A stretch of DNA of 64,000 nucleotides from Azospirillum sp. RU38E (GCF_900188385.1 NZ_FZOI01000004.1:248001-312000), one strand, 5' to 3'; counted from the stretch's first letter, positions 34,112 through 43,317 are shown. The notes: generated by a model not told the origin, from the sequence alone. Program-made: numbers and translations.

Positions 34112-34813
34112 TCAAACCGGGGCCGGCTCCAGCGCTTCGCCCGGTTTCAGCCACCAGGAGGCCTCCGCCAGCTTGCCTTCGAACAGCTCCAGCATGGGGC
34201 GTTTCATGCGGTCGATCAGGCCCCAATCGTGGGTGGCGACCACCACCGTGGTGCCCTGCTTGTTCAACTCAATGAACAGCCGCATGATTTTCAGCGACAT
34301 GTCGCGGTCGATATTGCCGGTCGGCTCGTCCGCGACAATCAGTTGCGGGCTGTTGATGACAGCGCGGGCCACCGCGACTAACTGTTTTTGACCGCCCGAC
34401 AGGGTGGGCGGCAGGGCGTGCAGCTTGTCGGCCAGCCCGACCCAGGCCAGCAGGTCGCCCACCCCTTCCCGCACATGTTTTTCATCATGCCCGGCAATGC
34501 GCAGCGGCAGCGCCACATTGTCGAACACGGTCATATGGTCCAGCAGGCGGAAATCCTGGAACACCACGCCGATGCGGCGCCGCAGGTCCGGCAGCTTGGC
34601 GCGCGGCAGCTTGGAAAGCTGCTCGCCGAACAGGGTGATCAACCCGCGCGACGGGCGTTCCGACAGGTAGAGCAGCTTCAACAGGCTGGATTTGCCGGCC
34701 CCGGTGGGGCCGGTCAGGAACTGGAATGAACCGGGGGCCAGCTCAAAACTCAGGTCGCGCAACACCTCCGGCCCATTGCCGTAGCGCAATCCCACATTCT
34801 CGAAACGGACCAC
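34112..34813 (-). CDS. ftsE: Cell-division ABC-type ATPase FtsE
   Basis: ATPase that with FtsX regulates septal cell-wall hydrolysis. The 233 residues have Walker A GPTGAGKSS, the FtsE-type RRRIGVVFQDFRLLDHMTVFDNVALPLR, signature LSGGQKQLVAVARA and Walker B LIVADEPTGNID. The start is GTG with GGGAGC upstream. FtsX normally follows immediately, often overlapping, yet the next 200 bases hold only a REP-like element and then rsuA. FtsE and EnvC-type activators work in one pathway, and envC lies 20 kb away. Confidence 0.92.
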   Translation of the reverse strand: MVRFENVGLRYGNGPEVLRDLSFELAPGSFQFLTGPTGAGKSSLLKLLYLSERPSRGLITLFGEQLSKLPRAKLPDLRRRIGVVFQDFRLLDHMTVFDNVALPLRIAGHDEKHVREGVGDLLAWVGLADKLHALPPTLSGGQKQLVAVARAVINSPQLIVADEPTGNIDRDMSLKIMRLFIELNKQGTTVVVATHDWGLIDRMKRPMLELFEGKLAEASWWLKPGEALEPAPV

Positions 34814-34848
34814 CCGGCACGCTCCCTTGCTTCAACCCTGCTGAACAG

Positions 34849-34967
34849 CCACCCTTGTTGAAGGCATGGCCTTCGACAAGGGTGGAGGCTGGCGACCGCC
34901 AGCCCGCGCACCCATGTGCGCGCAAGCCAAGCCCGCGGAGGCGGGCGCCCGGCGCCTGAGGGAACAA
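34849..34967 (+). repeat. Multi-hairpin structured repeat, copy 1
   Basis: Four consecutive hairpins: H1 34849-34885 (17-bp stem with one G-U, loop ATG), H2 34887-34904 (GGCTGGC/GCCAGCC), H3 34905-34922 (CGCGCAC/GTGCGCG), linker CAAGCCAA, H4 34931-34946 (GCCCGC/GCGGGC). The tail is GCCCGGCGCCTGAGGGAA. Copies 2 and 3 at 40093 and 44949 keep this architecture with different stem sequences. It lies between the starts of ftsE and the end of the ParA-like gene. Confidence 0.8.
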
Positions 34968-34970
34968 GAA

Positions 34971-35002
34971 GCCCTGCTTGATCGGTTCCGATCAAGCAGG
35001 GC
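34971..35002 (-). terminator. Terminator of the ParA-like gene
   Basis: A perfect 15-bp stem GCCCTGCTTGATCGG with its complement around a 2-base loop, followed on the minus strand by TTCTTGTT. Confidence 0.7.
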
Positions 35003-35007
35003 GAATA

Positions 35008-35856
35008 TTACACACACCCTGCGCCGACCGCTTCAACCGGCGAGCCAGCGTGAACGCTTTCGCGCAGCGGCACCAGCCCCACCCGCTCGAACGAAGCCAG
35101 CGTCTCGTCGGCCCAGGATTTCAGGTCGGTCAGGCCGCTATGGCCGGTCCAGACATCAATGCCGAAGCGCTTTTCCAGATCATTCTCGGTCAGCTTCAGC
35201 GCGTCGCGGACGGAGATCAGTTCGCGTTCCAGCAGGGTCCAGATGTCGCTTTCGCAGCGCTTCATGGTGACGATATGCACGCCCATGTTCTGGAATGCCT
35301 TCAACCGCTTGAAGGCGCTGTCATTTTCATAGGCGCCGAAGCCGCCTGCCACCTCGTTCAGCACCACATAGCGGCGGCCGATGGGCAGCCACTCATTCTT
35401 GTCGAAGCTGTACTGGATCAGGGCGCGCGCATCCTCGATCGCCTGCCCCTCGGCCTTGGTGGTCACCACCAGATCGATGGGCGGGGAATTGCGGCGGCGC
35501 AGCAGGGAACCGGCGTTGCGCGCCTCTGCCCAGGCGAACAGTTCGGCGGCCACATTGGCGCCGACATCGATGATGTAGCCGCCTTCCAGCACGGTGCGGC
35601 CGAACTCATCCCAATATTTGATGGCCAGATTCGGGTCGGTGGAGCTTTTCACCTTGGTCAGGTCTTCGCCGATTCCCAGTTCCTTCACATGGTGGAACAG
35701 GCGGCCGAACTTGGACCGGTTGTTCAGGCTGTCGCTATCCGCGGCGGCGAGCTTGACCGGCACGCCCTTCTGCTCGTGCTGCAGCACAAGCAGTTGCGCC
35801 GTCAGGGTCTTGCCCTGACCACCCGTCTTCGCCATCGAGATGAAGGTCCGCGTCAT
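35008..35856 (-). CDS. ParA/MinD-like P-loop ATPase
   Basis: A 282-residue protein. The Walker A motif reads MAKTGGQGKTLTAQ, so the lysine that normally precedes the two glycines in ParA-type deviant P-loops is shifted by one position with a Thr inserted. AAADSDSLN is the switch-like Asp segment and YIIDVGANVAAELF the Walker B-like strand. Resemblance to plasmid partition and conjugation (TraL-like) ATPases is visible, but no ParB partner is adjacent. The ATG at 35856 has AGGAG upstream; the longer in-frame extension has none. Confidence 0.65.
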   Translation of the reverse strand: MTRTFISMAKTGGQGKTLTAQLLVLQHEQKGVPVKLAAADSDSLNNRSKFGRLFHHVKELGIGEDLTKVKSSTDPNLAIKYWDEFGRTVLEGGYIIDVGANVAAELFAWAEARNAGSLLRRRNSPPIDLVVTTKAEGQAIEDARALIQYSFDKNEWLPIGRRYVVLNEVAGGFGAYENDSAFKRLKAFQNMGVHIVTMKRCESDIWTLLERELISVRDALKLTENDLEKRFGIDVWTGHSGLTDLKSWADETLASFERVGLVPLRESVHAGSPVEAVGAGCV

Positions 35857-36023
35857 TCCAGTAATCTCCTGCGCCCAGCCTTGATCTTGTTGCAGATCGC
35901 ACCCCGGTTCCGGTCCCCCTGGCGGGGTGCGGCCCGCGAGCGCGGAATCGTTACCCGTTTTCAGCGGCCCCTTCAATGGCGGTGGCCGTCGCTTGCCCGT
36001 TTTTGCCACAGCTACTCCCGCTT

Positions 36024-36554
36024 TCACACTTCCGTCAGGCGCGGCATCAGCTCCACAAGGTTGCAGGGACGATGCCGATTGTCCAACTGCCATTTCAAAA
36101 TCAGGTCCCAGCCATCGCGGCAGGCGCTGGGGCTGCCCGGCAGGGCAAACAGATAGGTACCGCCGGCCAGCCCGCCGGTGGCGCGCGATTGCAGGGCCGA
36201 GGTGCCGATCTTCTCAAAAGACAGCCAGCGGAACATCTCGCCAAACCCGTCGATCTTCTTCTCAAACAGGCTTTCAAAGGCCTCCGGCGTCACGTCGCGG
36301 CCGGTCAGGCCGGTGCCGCCGGTGGAGATGACGACATCGATCTGCGGATCGGCGATCCAGCGGCGGAGCTGGTCGACAATGGCGCGCACATCGTCGCGCA
36401 CAATGGCGCGGTCGGCCAGATTATGCCCATCGGCCGTCAGCCGCTCCGCCAGCGTGTCGCCGGATTTATCGGTCGTCAGGTCGCGCGTGTCCGACACGGT
36501 CAGCACGGCGATATTCACGGGCAGGAAGGGGCGGCTTTCATCAATACGGGCCAT
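36024..36554 (-). CDS. moaB: Molybdenum cofactor biosynthesis protein MoaB
   Basis: A 176-residue MogA/MoaB-type molybdopterin adenylyltransferase-like protein. Motifs VNIAVLTVSDTRDLTTDKSG, STGGTGLTGRDVTPEA and LFALPGSPSACRDGWD bind molybdopterin. The ATG at 36554 has GGAGGT six bases upstream. It acts in cytoplasmic Mo-cofactor maturation. The next gene upstream on the same strand is ispE. Confidence 0.93.
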   Translation of the reverse strand: MARIDESRPFLPVNIAVLTVSDTRDLTTDKSGDTLAERLTADGHNLADRAIVRDDVRAIVDQLRRWIADPQIDVVISTGGTGLTGRDVTPEAFESLFEKKIDGFGEMFRWLSFEKIGTSALQSRATGGLAGGTYLFALPGSPSACRDGWDLILKWQLDNRHRPCNLVELMPRLTEV

Positions 36555-36592
36555 CACGGCACCTCCGGTCATTCGGGCGGACAGGGGCAGGA

Positions 36593-37504
36593 TCAGACTT
36601 CCACCCGCTCCACATCAGAAATATCATTCACCAGCCCCGCCGCCTGCACCCACCAATGCGGGCGGGCGCGGGTGATCAACTGCGCGGCCAGCATGGCCGT
36701 TTCCGCATCGGCATAAAGCCCGAAGCAGGTAGCCCCGCTGCCCGACATGCGGGCCAGCAGGCTGCCCGGCGTGGCATCCAGGGCTGCCAGCACCTCCGCC
36801 ACCGCCGGGCACAGGCTTTGGGCGGCCAGGGTCAGGTCGTTGCGGCGTTGCTGCAGCGCGCGGGCCAGTTCAACCACATCATCCGGCATCGGGTCCAGCC
36901 GGTCGGCATTGGAATAGGCCCCGGTGCGGGCCCCGAACACCTTGGCCGTATGCAGCCCGGTGCCGGGATTGACCAGCACCACCCAGGCTTCCGGCAGGTC
37001 GGGTGCCGGGGTCAGCAGCGTGCCGGTCTCCGCGAAATAGGCGGTGCGCCCGGCCAGACAGACCGGCACATCGGCCCCCAGTTTCGGCGCCACCGCCGCC
37101 AGGGCCGGATGATCAGCGGGCAATTCCCACAGGGCCGCCAGGGCGCGCAGGGCGGCGGCGGCATCGGCCGACCCGCCGCCGATACCCGATGCCACCGGCA
37201 GGTTTTTCACCAGCGTCACCGCCACATCGGGGGCCCGGCCCAGTTCCGCCGCCAGCGCCTTGACCGCGCGCGCCACCAGATTGCTGTCCGTATCCTCCAT
37301 CAACAGGGGCAAGGCAAAGGGCCCCTGGATGGACAGGCTGAAATAGCCGGATGGGGCCACTTCCACCACGTCATGCGCGCTGGCAAAGGCCACCAGACTG
37401 TCCAGCCGGTGATAGCCATCGGCGTTACGCCCCAGCACATGGAGATAGAGATTAAGCTTTGCGGCGGCGGCGGCACGGATCAACGGCATGGCGGGCGGAC
37501 CCAT
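36593..37504 (-). CDS. ispE: 4-diphosphocytidyl-2-C-methyl-D-erythritol kinase
   Basis: GHMP kinase of the MEP isoprenoid pathway, 303 residues. The N-terminal AAAKLNLYLHVLGRNADGYHRLDSLVAF and the ATP loop LPVASGIGGGSADAAAALRAL are diagnostic, and GSGATCFGLY is the third GHMP motif. Length is close to the usual 285-300. Confidence 0.96.
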   Translation of the reverse strand: MGPPAMPLIRAAAAAKLNLYLHVLGRNADGYHRLDSLVAFASAHDVVEVAPSGYFSLSIQGPFALPLLMEDTDSNLVARAVKALAAELGRAPDVAVTLVKNLPVASGIGGGSADAAAALRALAALWELPADHPALAAVAPKLGADVPVCLAGRTAYFAETGTLLTPAPDLPEAWVVLVNPGTGLHTAKVFGARTGAYSNADRLDPMPDDVVELARALQQRRNDLTLAAQSLCPAVAEVLAALDATPGSLLARMSGSGATCFGLYADAETAMLAAQLITRARPHWWVQAAGLVNDISDVERVEV

Positions 37505-37586
37505 CGAATGGCTGTTGCAAACTGTTTACTTGGTACTTCCAATAGGGCGCGATATCCAGGATTGTCACCACGCGGGATGATACGCC

Positions 37587-38090
37587 ATGGACCTGAAGCC
37601 TTTCATTCCCTATCTCGCCATTGGTCTGGCCATTTTATTGCTGGCCCGCCGCACCCGCAGCGCGCGCCGGGTGCGCGGCTGGGCCATTTTGCTGGTGCTG
37701 GGCCTGCTGACCCTTGCCACCGCCTTCTATGTCTACGGCCATATCATGGTCGGGCCGCATGTCAGCGGCCTGGGCGGGCTGGCGATTATCGCCGCCCTGC
37801 TGGCCGGCATCGGCTGCGGCCTTTATGCCGTCCGGCATATTCACCTGTTCCGCGACCCGGAAACCGGCCAGCCCATGTCGCGGCTGACCGTCACCGGCCT
37901 GCTGTTCATCGTCGCTCTGGTGGTGGTGAAACAGGGGGCGCGGCATCTGGGGCTGGAAAGCCCGGATGAACATGGCTTCGGCCTGCTGTCGGACAGCCTG
38001 TTCGCGCTGGCCATGGGCACCGTCTTCACCCGCCAGATTCTGTTGCTGCGCCGGGCCAAGGCCCTGCCCCCGCACGGCGCCACCGCCTGA
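37587..38090 (+). CDS. Polytopic membrane protein (CcdC/DUF1453-like?)
   Basis: A 167-residue inner-membrane protein with five hydrophobic segments (about 6-21, 33-52, 60-82, 102-116, 135-152). Short Arg-rich loops (ARRTRSARRVRG) follow the first. The layout resembles CcdC-type proteins, but this is tentative. Divergent from ispE across 82 bases; pepF follows 89 bases downstream. Confidence 0.55.
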   Translation: MDLKPFIPYLAIGLAILLLARRTRSARRVRGWAILLVLGLLTLATAFYVYGHIMVGPHVSGLGGLAIIAALLAGIGCGLYAVRHIHLFRDPETGQPMSRLTVTGLLFIVALVVVKQGARHLGLESPDEHGFGLLSDSLFALAMGTVFTRQILLLRRAKALPPHGATA

Positions 38091-38179
38091 CATCACCCGA
38101 AACCATAAGGGGCTGCGGCAAACGCGGCCCCGCTTTTCGTTCAGCCCTTCCTGCCGACAACCAGAAAAAGAGCAATCCC

Positions 38180-40090
38180 ATGCACAGTCACACCCGTTTG
38201 CAGACCCGTCTGGCCGGGGCCGCCGCCATTGCCCTGTTTGCGGCATGTGCCCCCCTCAGCTTCGTCCAGGCCCAGCAGGCCCCCGCTGCCGCCGCTGCGG
38301 CCAAGGTGGATGAACGCTATGTCTGGGATTTGACGACGCTCTATAAGGACCGCGCCGCCTGGGATGCGGAGCGCAAGGCCATTGCCGCCGAACTGCCCTC
38401 GCTGGCAGCGCTGCAGGGCACGCTGGGCAAGGATGCCGCCAGCCTGCGCACCGCCCTGGACAAACTGTCCGCCATCCGGCTGCGCATGAACCGGCTGTCG
38501 GTCTATATGTCCACCCAGTTCAGCACCGATGCCCGCGATCAGGCCGCCCAAGAGGGCAGCAATCTCGTGCGTCAGCTGAACGCTGATATCGGTGCCGCCA
38601 CCGCCTGGCTGGACCCGGAAATCCAGGAACTGGGGGCCGAGAAGGTGGAGGCCTTCATCAAGGCCGACAAGGGGCTGGAAAAACACGCAGTCGGCCTGCG
38701 CGACACGCTGCGCATGAAGGCCCATACGCTGGGCCACGAGACAGAGGCCGCCCTGGCCGCCGTGGGCCCTGCCATGTACAATGCCGGCTCCACCTATCAG
38801 CTGCTCACCAGCTCCGATATTGACTGGCCCAGCGTCACCCTGCCTGACGGGTCGAAGGTGAAGGTCAATCAGGTGGGCTATTCCAAGCTGCGGGAAAACC
38901 CCGACCGGGCCGTGCGCAAGCTGGCCTTTGACACGTTCTGGGGCAAGTTCGGCCAATACACCAACACCGATGGCAGCCTGCTGGCCAACCGCATCCAGGC
39001 CGGCGTGGCCATGGCCAAGCTGCGCAACTATCCCAGTGCCGTCGCTGCCTCCCTGGCCGCCAACGACATCCCGGAAAGCGTCTATCGCACCCTGGTGGCA
39101 GAGGCAAACAAGGGCCTGCCGACCCTGCACCGCTATCTGAAGATCCGGCAGAAGATGCTGAACCTGCCCGATCTGAACTATTACGACATCTATCCGCCCA
39201 TCGTGGAACTGGACCGCAAGTTCCCGATTGAAGAGGCCAAGAGCCTGACCCTGGCCGCCACCAAGCCGCTGGGCAAGGAATATGCCCGCAATCTGGAAGA
39301 GGCGCTGAAGGGCCGCTGGATGCATGTCTACCCGTCGGACACCAAGCGCCCCGGCGCCTATCAGACCGGTGTTTACGGCGTGCATCCGTTCGTGTTCCTG
39401 AACCATCAGGATACGTTCGACAGCGTGTCGACCTTCGCCCATGAATGGGGCCATGGGATGCACACCAAGCTGGCCGATGCCGCCCAGCCCTATGAAACCT
39501 CCGACTATTCCCTGTTCGTGGCCGAAGTTGCCTCCATCACCAACGAGGTGCTGCTGGCCGACTACATGCAAGGCCGGGCCAAGACGCGGGAAGAAAAGCT
39601 GTTCTTCCTGGGCCATGAGCTGGACAGCATCCGCAGCACCTTCTTCCGTCAGACCATGTTCGCCGAATTCGAACTGGCCACCCATGACGCGATGGAACGC
39701 GGGGAAGCCCTGTCAGGTCGCAAGATGAACGAAATCTATTGCGACCTGCTGAAGCGCTATCACGGCGACAAGGAAGGGGTGATGAAGATCGACCCGGCCT
39801 ATTGTGCCGAATGGCAGATGGTGAACCATTTCTACCGTCCCTTCTATGTCTACCAGTACGCCACCTCCATGGCGGCGGCGGCCTATTTTGGCGAACAGAT
39901 CGGCAAGGGCGGGGAGAAGGAGCGGGATCGTTACCTGTCAGTGCTGAAGGCCGGCGGTTCGCAATATCCCTATCAGCTGCTGAAGCAGGCGGGCGTCGAT
40001 CTGGCCACCCCGGTGCCCTATCAGGCCCTGATCCATCGCATGGACAAGATCATGGATGAGGTGGAGAAGCTGCTGGCAGAAAAGAAGTAA
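38180..40090 (+). CDS. pepF: Oligoendopeptidase F (M3B metallopeptidase), exported
   Basis: A 636-residue zinc peptidase. An N-terminal signal peptide (hydrophobic AGAAAIALFAACAPLSF) suggests periplasmic location, and AAC could be a lipobox. The zinc site is FAHEWGHGMH (about 428-437, HExxH), with the third ligand Glu in VAEVASITNE. The M3 N-terminal domain (LTTLYKDRAAWDAERKAI) is complete. It degrades short peptides. The stop is followed at once by hairpin H1 of structured repeat copy 2. Confidence 0.92.
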   Translation: MHSHTRLQTRLAGAAAIALFAACAPLSFVQAQQAPAAAAAAKVDERYVWDLTTLYKDRAAWDAERKAIAAELPSLAALQGTLGKDAASLRTALDKLSAIRLRMNRLSVYMSTQFSTDARDQAAQEGSNLVRQLNADIGAATAWLDPEIQELGAEKVEAFIKADKGLEKHAVGLRDTLRMKAHTLGHETEAALAAVGPAMYNAGSTYQLLTSSDIDWPSVTLPDGSKVKVNQVGYSKLRENPDRAVRKLAFDTFWGKFGQYTNTDGSLLANRIQAGVAMAKLRNYPSAVAASLAANDIPESVYRTLVAEANKGLPTLHRYLKIRQKMLNLPDLNYYDIYPPIVELDRKFPIEEAKSLTLAATKPLGKEYARNLEEALKGRWMHVYPSDTKRPGAYQTGVYGVHPFVFLNHQDTFDSVSTFAHEWGHGMHTKLADAAQPYETSDYSLFVAEVASITNEVLLADYMQGRAKTREEKLFFLGHELDSIRSTFFRQTMFAEFELATHDAMERGEALSGRKMNEIYCDLLKRYHGDKEGVMKIDPAYCAEWQMVNHFYRPFYVYQYATSMAAAAYFGEQIGKGGEKERDRYLSVLKAGGSQYPYQLLKQAGVDLATPVPYQALIHRMDKIMDEVEKLLAEKK

Positions 40091-40092
40091 TG

Positions 40093-40209
40093 CCAATCCG
40101 CCGAGGGTTTGACCCTCGGCGGATTGGAGGCCGGCGACTGCCGGCCCGCGGGCACGTGCCCGCTGTCAAGCCAAGGGCGCGGATGCGCCCGCCCGGCGCA
40201 TGAGAGAAC
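40093..40209 (+). repeat. Multi-hairpin structured repeat, copy 2
   Basis: H1 40093-40127 (perfect 16-bp stem CCAATCCGCCGAGGGT, loop TTG), H2 40129-40146 (GGCCGGC/GCCGGCC), H3 40148-40163 (palindrome GCGGGCACGTGCCCGC), linker CAAGCCAA, H4 40175-40190 (GGGCGC/GCGCCC), tail GCCCGGCGCATGAGAGAA. Same order and strand as copies 1 and 3; it lies between convergent pepF and the FkbM gene. Confidence 0.85.
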
Positions 40210-40213
40210 GAAA

Positions 40214-40247
40214 AATCTCCCTGGATCGGTCACGATCAAGGGAGATT
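40214..40247. terminator. Hairpin after structured repeat copy 2
   Basis: Arms AATCTCCCTGGATCG and CGATCAAGGGAGATT with one mismatch and loop GTCA. On the minus strand it runs into TTTTTCG, so it may terminate leftward transcription. Copy 1 has a similarly placed hairpin. Confidence 0.55.
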
Positions 40248-40283
40248 GGTATAATGTCACTCTCCAGCATAGGGTAAAATTCC

Positions 40284-40315
40284 CCCCCCGGTGACCAGAT
40301 CCAGCCACCGGGGGG
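40284..40315 (-). terminator. Terminator of the FkbM-family gene
   Basis: Stem CCCCCCGGTG/CACCGGGGGG, 8 bases past the stop codon on the minus strand, followed by GAATTTTACCC. Confidence 0.7.
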
Positions 40316-40323
40316 ATCTTCTC

Positions 40324-41601
40324 TCAGGCCCGATTGCCGAAGTTGCTCATCATCTGGATAACCGCTGCGGAGGACGGGCCCATATAATCGCCATTTAGCG
40401 GGGTAAAGTTGATACCGCCCCGCCAGGTCATCTGAAGCTCAAACCTTGAGGGATCAGCCGCCCACTCCGTCTCCTTCTCAATCGGCAAGTATTCCCAAAT
40501 CGGCAGTTTGGGCGCGATCACCAGCCGGTGATCAACCATATCCAATATCCAGCGATGATGGATATAGCCCCGCCAGGGCCCCTCGGGCCGCACCAATTCC
40601 ACATACCGCGAAGGCACGGCAATGTAACCGGCCTCGGCGATCCGGGGCATCATTTCCAGCGCGACGGCAGGATAGGCGAGATCTTCCAACGTATGGGAGC
40701 AGATGCAGAAGGAAAAACGGCCATGGCGGGCAACATGGGACAGAACCGGTTCCCAGGCGCGCGGATCATTGATATTACCATGGAAATTCAGCGGTGCTGC
40801 GGCGCAGGCGTTGAAATCCAGCGTGGCATCAAGCACCGGCGCCGACCAGGGATTGGCAGCGGCACCGACATCGATCACGGTAAAATCAGGATGGCGCGCC
40901 TTCAGGGCCGCCAGATGGGCCAGCAGGGGGCCGTGATCATGCATGGCGGCATAACGATGCGTCTGTGAGGGGCGCCGTACCCCCCGTTCAAACAAGAAAT
41001 CGATCTGCAGCAGATTGCCGTCAAACGTTCCCTGCAAACGATGGAACTCCAGCGCATCGGCACAGCGAAAACCCAGTTCCGCCATGGCGGCAAAAATCTG
41101 CTCTGCCAGCGCGCCCCCCAGATTATACTCCACCAGCGACACTTCCAGCAGGACATAATCCGCCTGCCTTATCAGGTGCTGTCCGCCCTGCAGGACCTCC
41201 AGCTCAGCCCCCTGCACATCGATTTTCACGAAATCGAAGCGGCGACCGGCGAAAAGATCATCCAATCGGACGGCCTGCACCGGGTGCTTTACCACAACCT
41301 CATCCCGGAAAAATGCCGTGTTTTCCCGATACAGCGAGGTACCGGTGGATTGCAGCCATTCACTGGTAAGAAAAAGCTCGCGCTCCCCATTCTCCGCTGC
41401 GGCCGCCACGGCGTGACGTTCGAATGGAAGCTGGGCCAGTGCTTCCTGGCAATGGGGATTGGGCTCCACCAGCACCGGCTGAACATGCGGAAAGACCTGC
41501 ATGAAGGACGCCGTGAAGGCACCCATATGCGCCCCAACATCCAGCAGGGTACGGGGGCCATAGCCCGCATACCAAAGGGCTTCCAGTGTACCTGCGCGCA
41601 T
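40324..41601 (-). CDS. FkbM-family methyltransferase with a second SAM-domain-like half
   Basis: A 425-residue protein. Residues 1-225 are an FkbM-type O-methyltransferase (LLDVGAHMGAFTASFMQVFP, VEPNPHCQEAL, FDFVKIDVQGAELEVLQGG). Residues about 235-425 look like another Rossmann methyltransferase-like domain (FTVIDVGAAANPWSA, FSFCICSHTLEDLAYP). FkbM enzymes methylate sugars or other hydroxyls, often in polysaccharide or surface clusters, yet no glycosyltransferase is adjacent. The ATG at 41601 has GGAGCG upstream; an ATG 12 codons earlier lacks a ribosome-binding site. Confidence 0.8.
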   Translation of the reverse strand: MRAGTLEALWYAGYGPRTLLDVGAHMGAFTASFMQVFPHVQPVLVEPNPHCQEALAQLPFERHAVAAAAENGERELFLTSEWLQSTGTSLYRENTAFFRDEVVVKHPVQAVRLDDLFAGRRFDFVKIDVQGAELEVLQGGQHLIRQADYVLLEVSLVEYNLGGALAEQIFAAMAELGFRCADALEFHRLQGTFDGNLLQIDFLFERGVRRPSQTHRYAAMHDHGPLLAHLAALKARHPDFTVIDVGAAANPWSAPVLDATLDFNACAAAPLNFHGNINDPRAWEPVLSHVARHGRFSFCICSHTLEDLAYPAVALEMMPRIAEAGYIAVPSRYVELVRPEGPWRGYIHHRWILDMVDHRLVIAPKLPIWEYLPIEKETEWAADPSRFELQMTWRGGINFTPLNGDYMGPSSAAVIQMMSNFGNRA

Positions 41602-41721
41602 GACCGCTCCATTCCCACCTGTTCGATATCCGGACATTATAGAAATACCACAAAAGGATAAATGACTTCATGCATACCGCCCCTTGGCCTGCTGCACCCA
41701 TAACCTTATGATCAGGTCATC

Positions 41722-43317
41722 ATGAGCGATTTTCTTCCCGATCCCCCGCGCCCCGGCAGCAACTTGCCCGAGCTTTCCGTCAGCGACCTGTCGCGCGCCC
41801 TCAAGCGCACGGTGGAGGATGCGTTCGGCTATGTCAGGGTGCGTGGCGAAATCAGCCAGCCCAAGCGCCACACCTCCGGCCATCTCTATCTGCGGCTGAA
41901 GGATGATGCGGCGGTGATCGAGGCCGTCTGTTGGAAGGGCGTGGTCGCCCGGCTGGCCATCCGCCCGGAAGAGGGGATGGAGGTCATTTGCACCGGCAAG
42001 CTGACCACATATCCCGGCCGCAGCCAGTACCAGCTGGTCATCGACAGCATGGATCTGGCGGGCGAAGGCGCCCTGCTGAAAATGCTGGAGGAGCGCAAGC
42101 GCCGGCTGGCCGCTGAGGGGCTGTTCGCACCGGAGCGTAAAAAGCCCCTGCCCTTCCTGCCGCGTACCATCGGCGTCATCACCAGCCCGACCGGGGCGGT
42201 GATCCGCGATATTCTGCACCGGCTGTCCGACCGTTTTCCCCGTCATGTCCTGCTCTGGCCCGTGGCCGTCCAGGGTGACGGGGCGGCGGCCCAGGTGGCC
42301 CGTGCCATCCAAGGCTTCAACAGCCTGGAGGCGGGGGGCCGCGTGCCCCGGCCCGATCTGCTGATCGTGGCGCGCGGGGGCGGCAGCCTGGAAGATCTGA
42401 TGGCCTTTAACGAGGAAATCGTGGTGCGGGCGGCAGCCGCCAGCCAGATTCCGCTGATTTCCGCCGTGGGCCATGAAACCGATACCACCCTGATCGATTT
42501 CGCGGCCGACCGCCGCGCCCCCACGCCCACGGCTGCCGCCGAAATGGCCGTACCGGTGCGCAGCGAATTGCTGGCCCAGGTGCTGGATGACAGCCGCCGC
42601 CTGCATGGCTGCATGACCCGCGCGCTGGAATTGCGCCGCCAGCATGTGGCGGGGCTGGCGCGGGGTCTGGGCGATCCGCAGGCCCTGCTGGAAGGGCTGG
42701 TGCAACGGCTGGATGATCGGGCCGAACGGCTGGAACTGGCCATGCGCGGCGGGCTGGAACGCCGGGGCGTGGCCGTGCGCCAACTGGCGCTGAAGCTTCG
42801 CCACCCGCGTGAGGTACTGCAGATGGCGCGGCTGCGGTTGGAAACCGGCGGGCGTGGGTTGCGCGCCGGGCTGGCCACGGCCACACGGCTGGCCGATGGC
42901 CGTTATCAGGCGCTGGCCCAGCGGCTGAACCCGGATTATCTGCGCCGCGATCTGGGCAAGGGGGCTGACCGGCTGGCCGACCTGCCACCCCGGCTGGACC
43001 GCGCCTATGCCGCCCGGCTGCGCGCGGCCGGGGACAAGCTGGCCAGCCTGTCGCAATTGCTGGAAAGCTATTCCTATCGCGGGGTGCTGGCGCGCGGATT
43101 CGCCCTGGTCACCGATGGCGATGGCGCGCCCGTGACCAGGGCGGATGCTACCCGTCCCGGCATGGCGGTGACGATCGCCTTTACGGATGCCAAGGTGGCG
43201 GCACTGATCGGCGAAGCCGGCACCACCCCACCGCCAGCCGAGGCGGAGGGAGACCAACGCGTACCCGCCCGCAGGCGCAGCACCCGCTCCGCCAAAGAAC
43301 AGGGCAGCCTGTTCTGA
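41722..43317 (+). CDS. xseA: Exodeoxyribonuclease VII large subunit
   Basis: A 531-residue nuclease subunit that degrades single-stranded DNA with XseB. The N-terminal OB fold (GYVRVRGEISQPKRHTSGHLYLRLKD) is followed by the catalytic region (PRTIGVITSPTGAVIRDIL, LLIVARGGGSLEDLMAFNEE, ISAVGHETDTTLIDFAADRRAPTPT) and a long helical coiled-coil C-terminus. The tail carries extra basic residues (RVPARRRSTRSAKEQ). xseB is not adjacent. Confidence 0.96.
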   Translation: MSDFLPDPPRPGSNLPELSVSDLSRALKRTVEDAFGYVRVRGEISQPKRHTSGHLYLRLKDDAAVIEAVCWKGVVARLAIRPEEGMEVICTGKLTTYPGRSQYQLVIDSMDLAGEGALLKMLEERKRRLAAEGLFAPERKKPLPFLPRTIGVITSPTGAVIRDILHRLSDRFPRHVLLWPVAVQGDGAAAQVARAIQGFNSLEAGGRVPRPDLLIVARGGGSLEDLMAFNEEIVVRAAAASQIPLISAVGHETDTTLIDFAADRRAPTPTAAAEMAVPVRSELLAQVLDDSRRLHGCMTRALELRRQHVAGLARGLGDPQALLEGLVQRLDDRAERLELAMRGGLERRGVAVRQLALKLRHPREVLQMARLRLETGGRGLRAGLATATRLADGRYQALAQRLNPDYLRRDLGKGADRLADLPPRLDRAYAARLRAAGDKLASLSQLLESYSYRGVLARGFALVTDGDGAPVTRADATRPGMAVTIAFTDAKVAALIGEAGTTPPPAEAEGDQRVPARRRSTRSAKEQGSLF

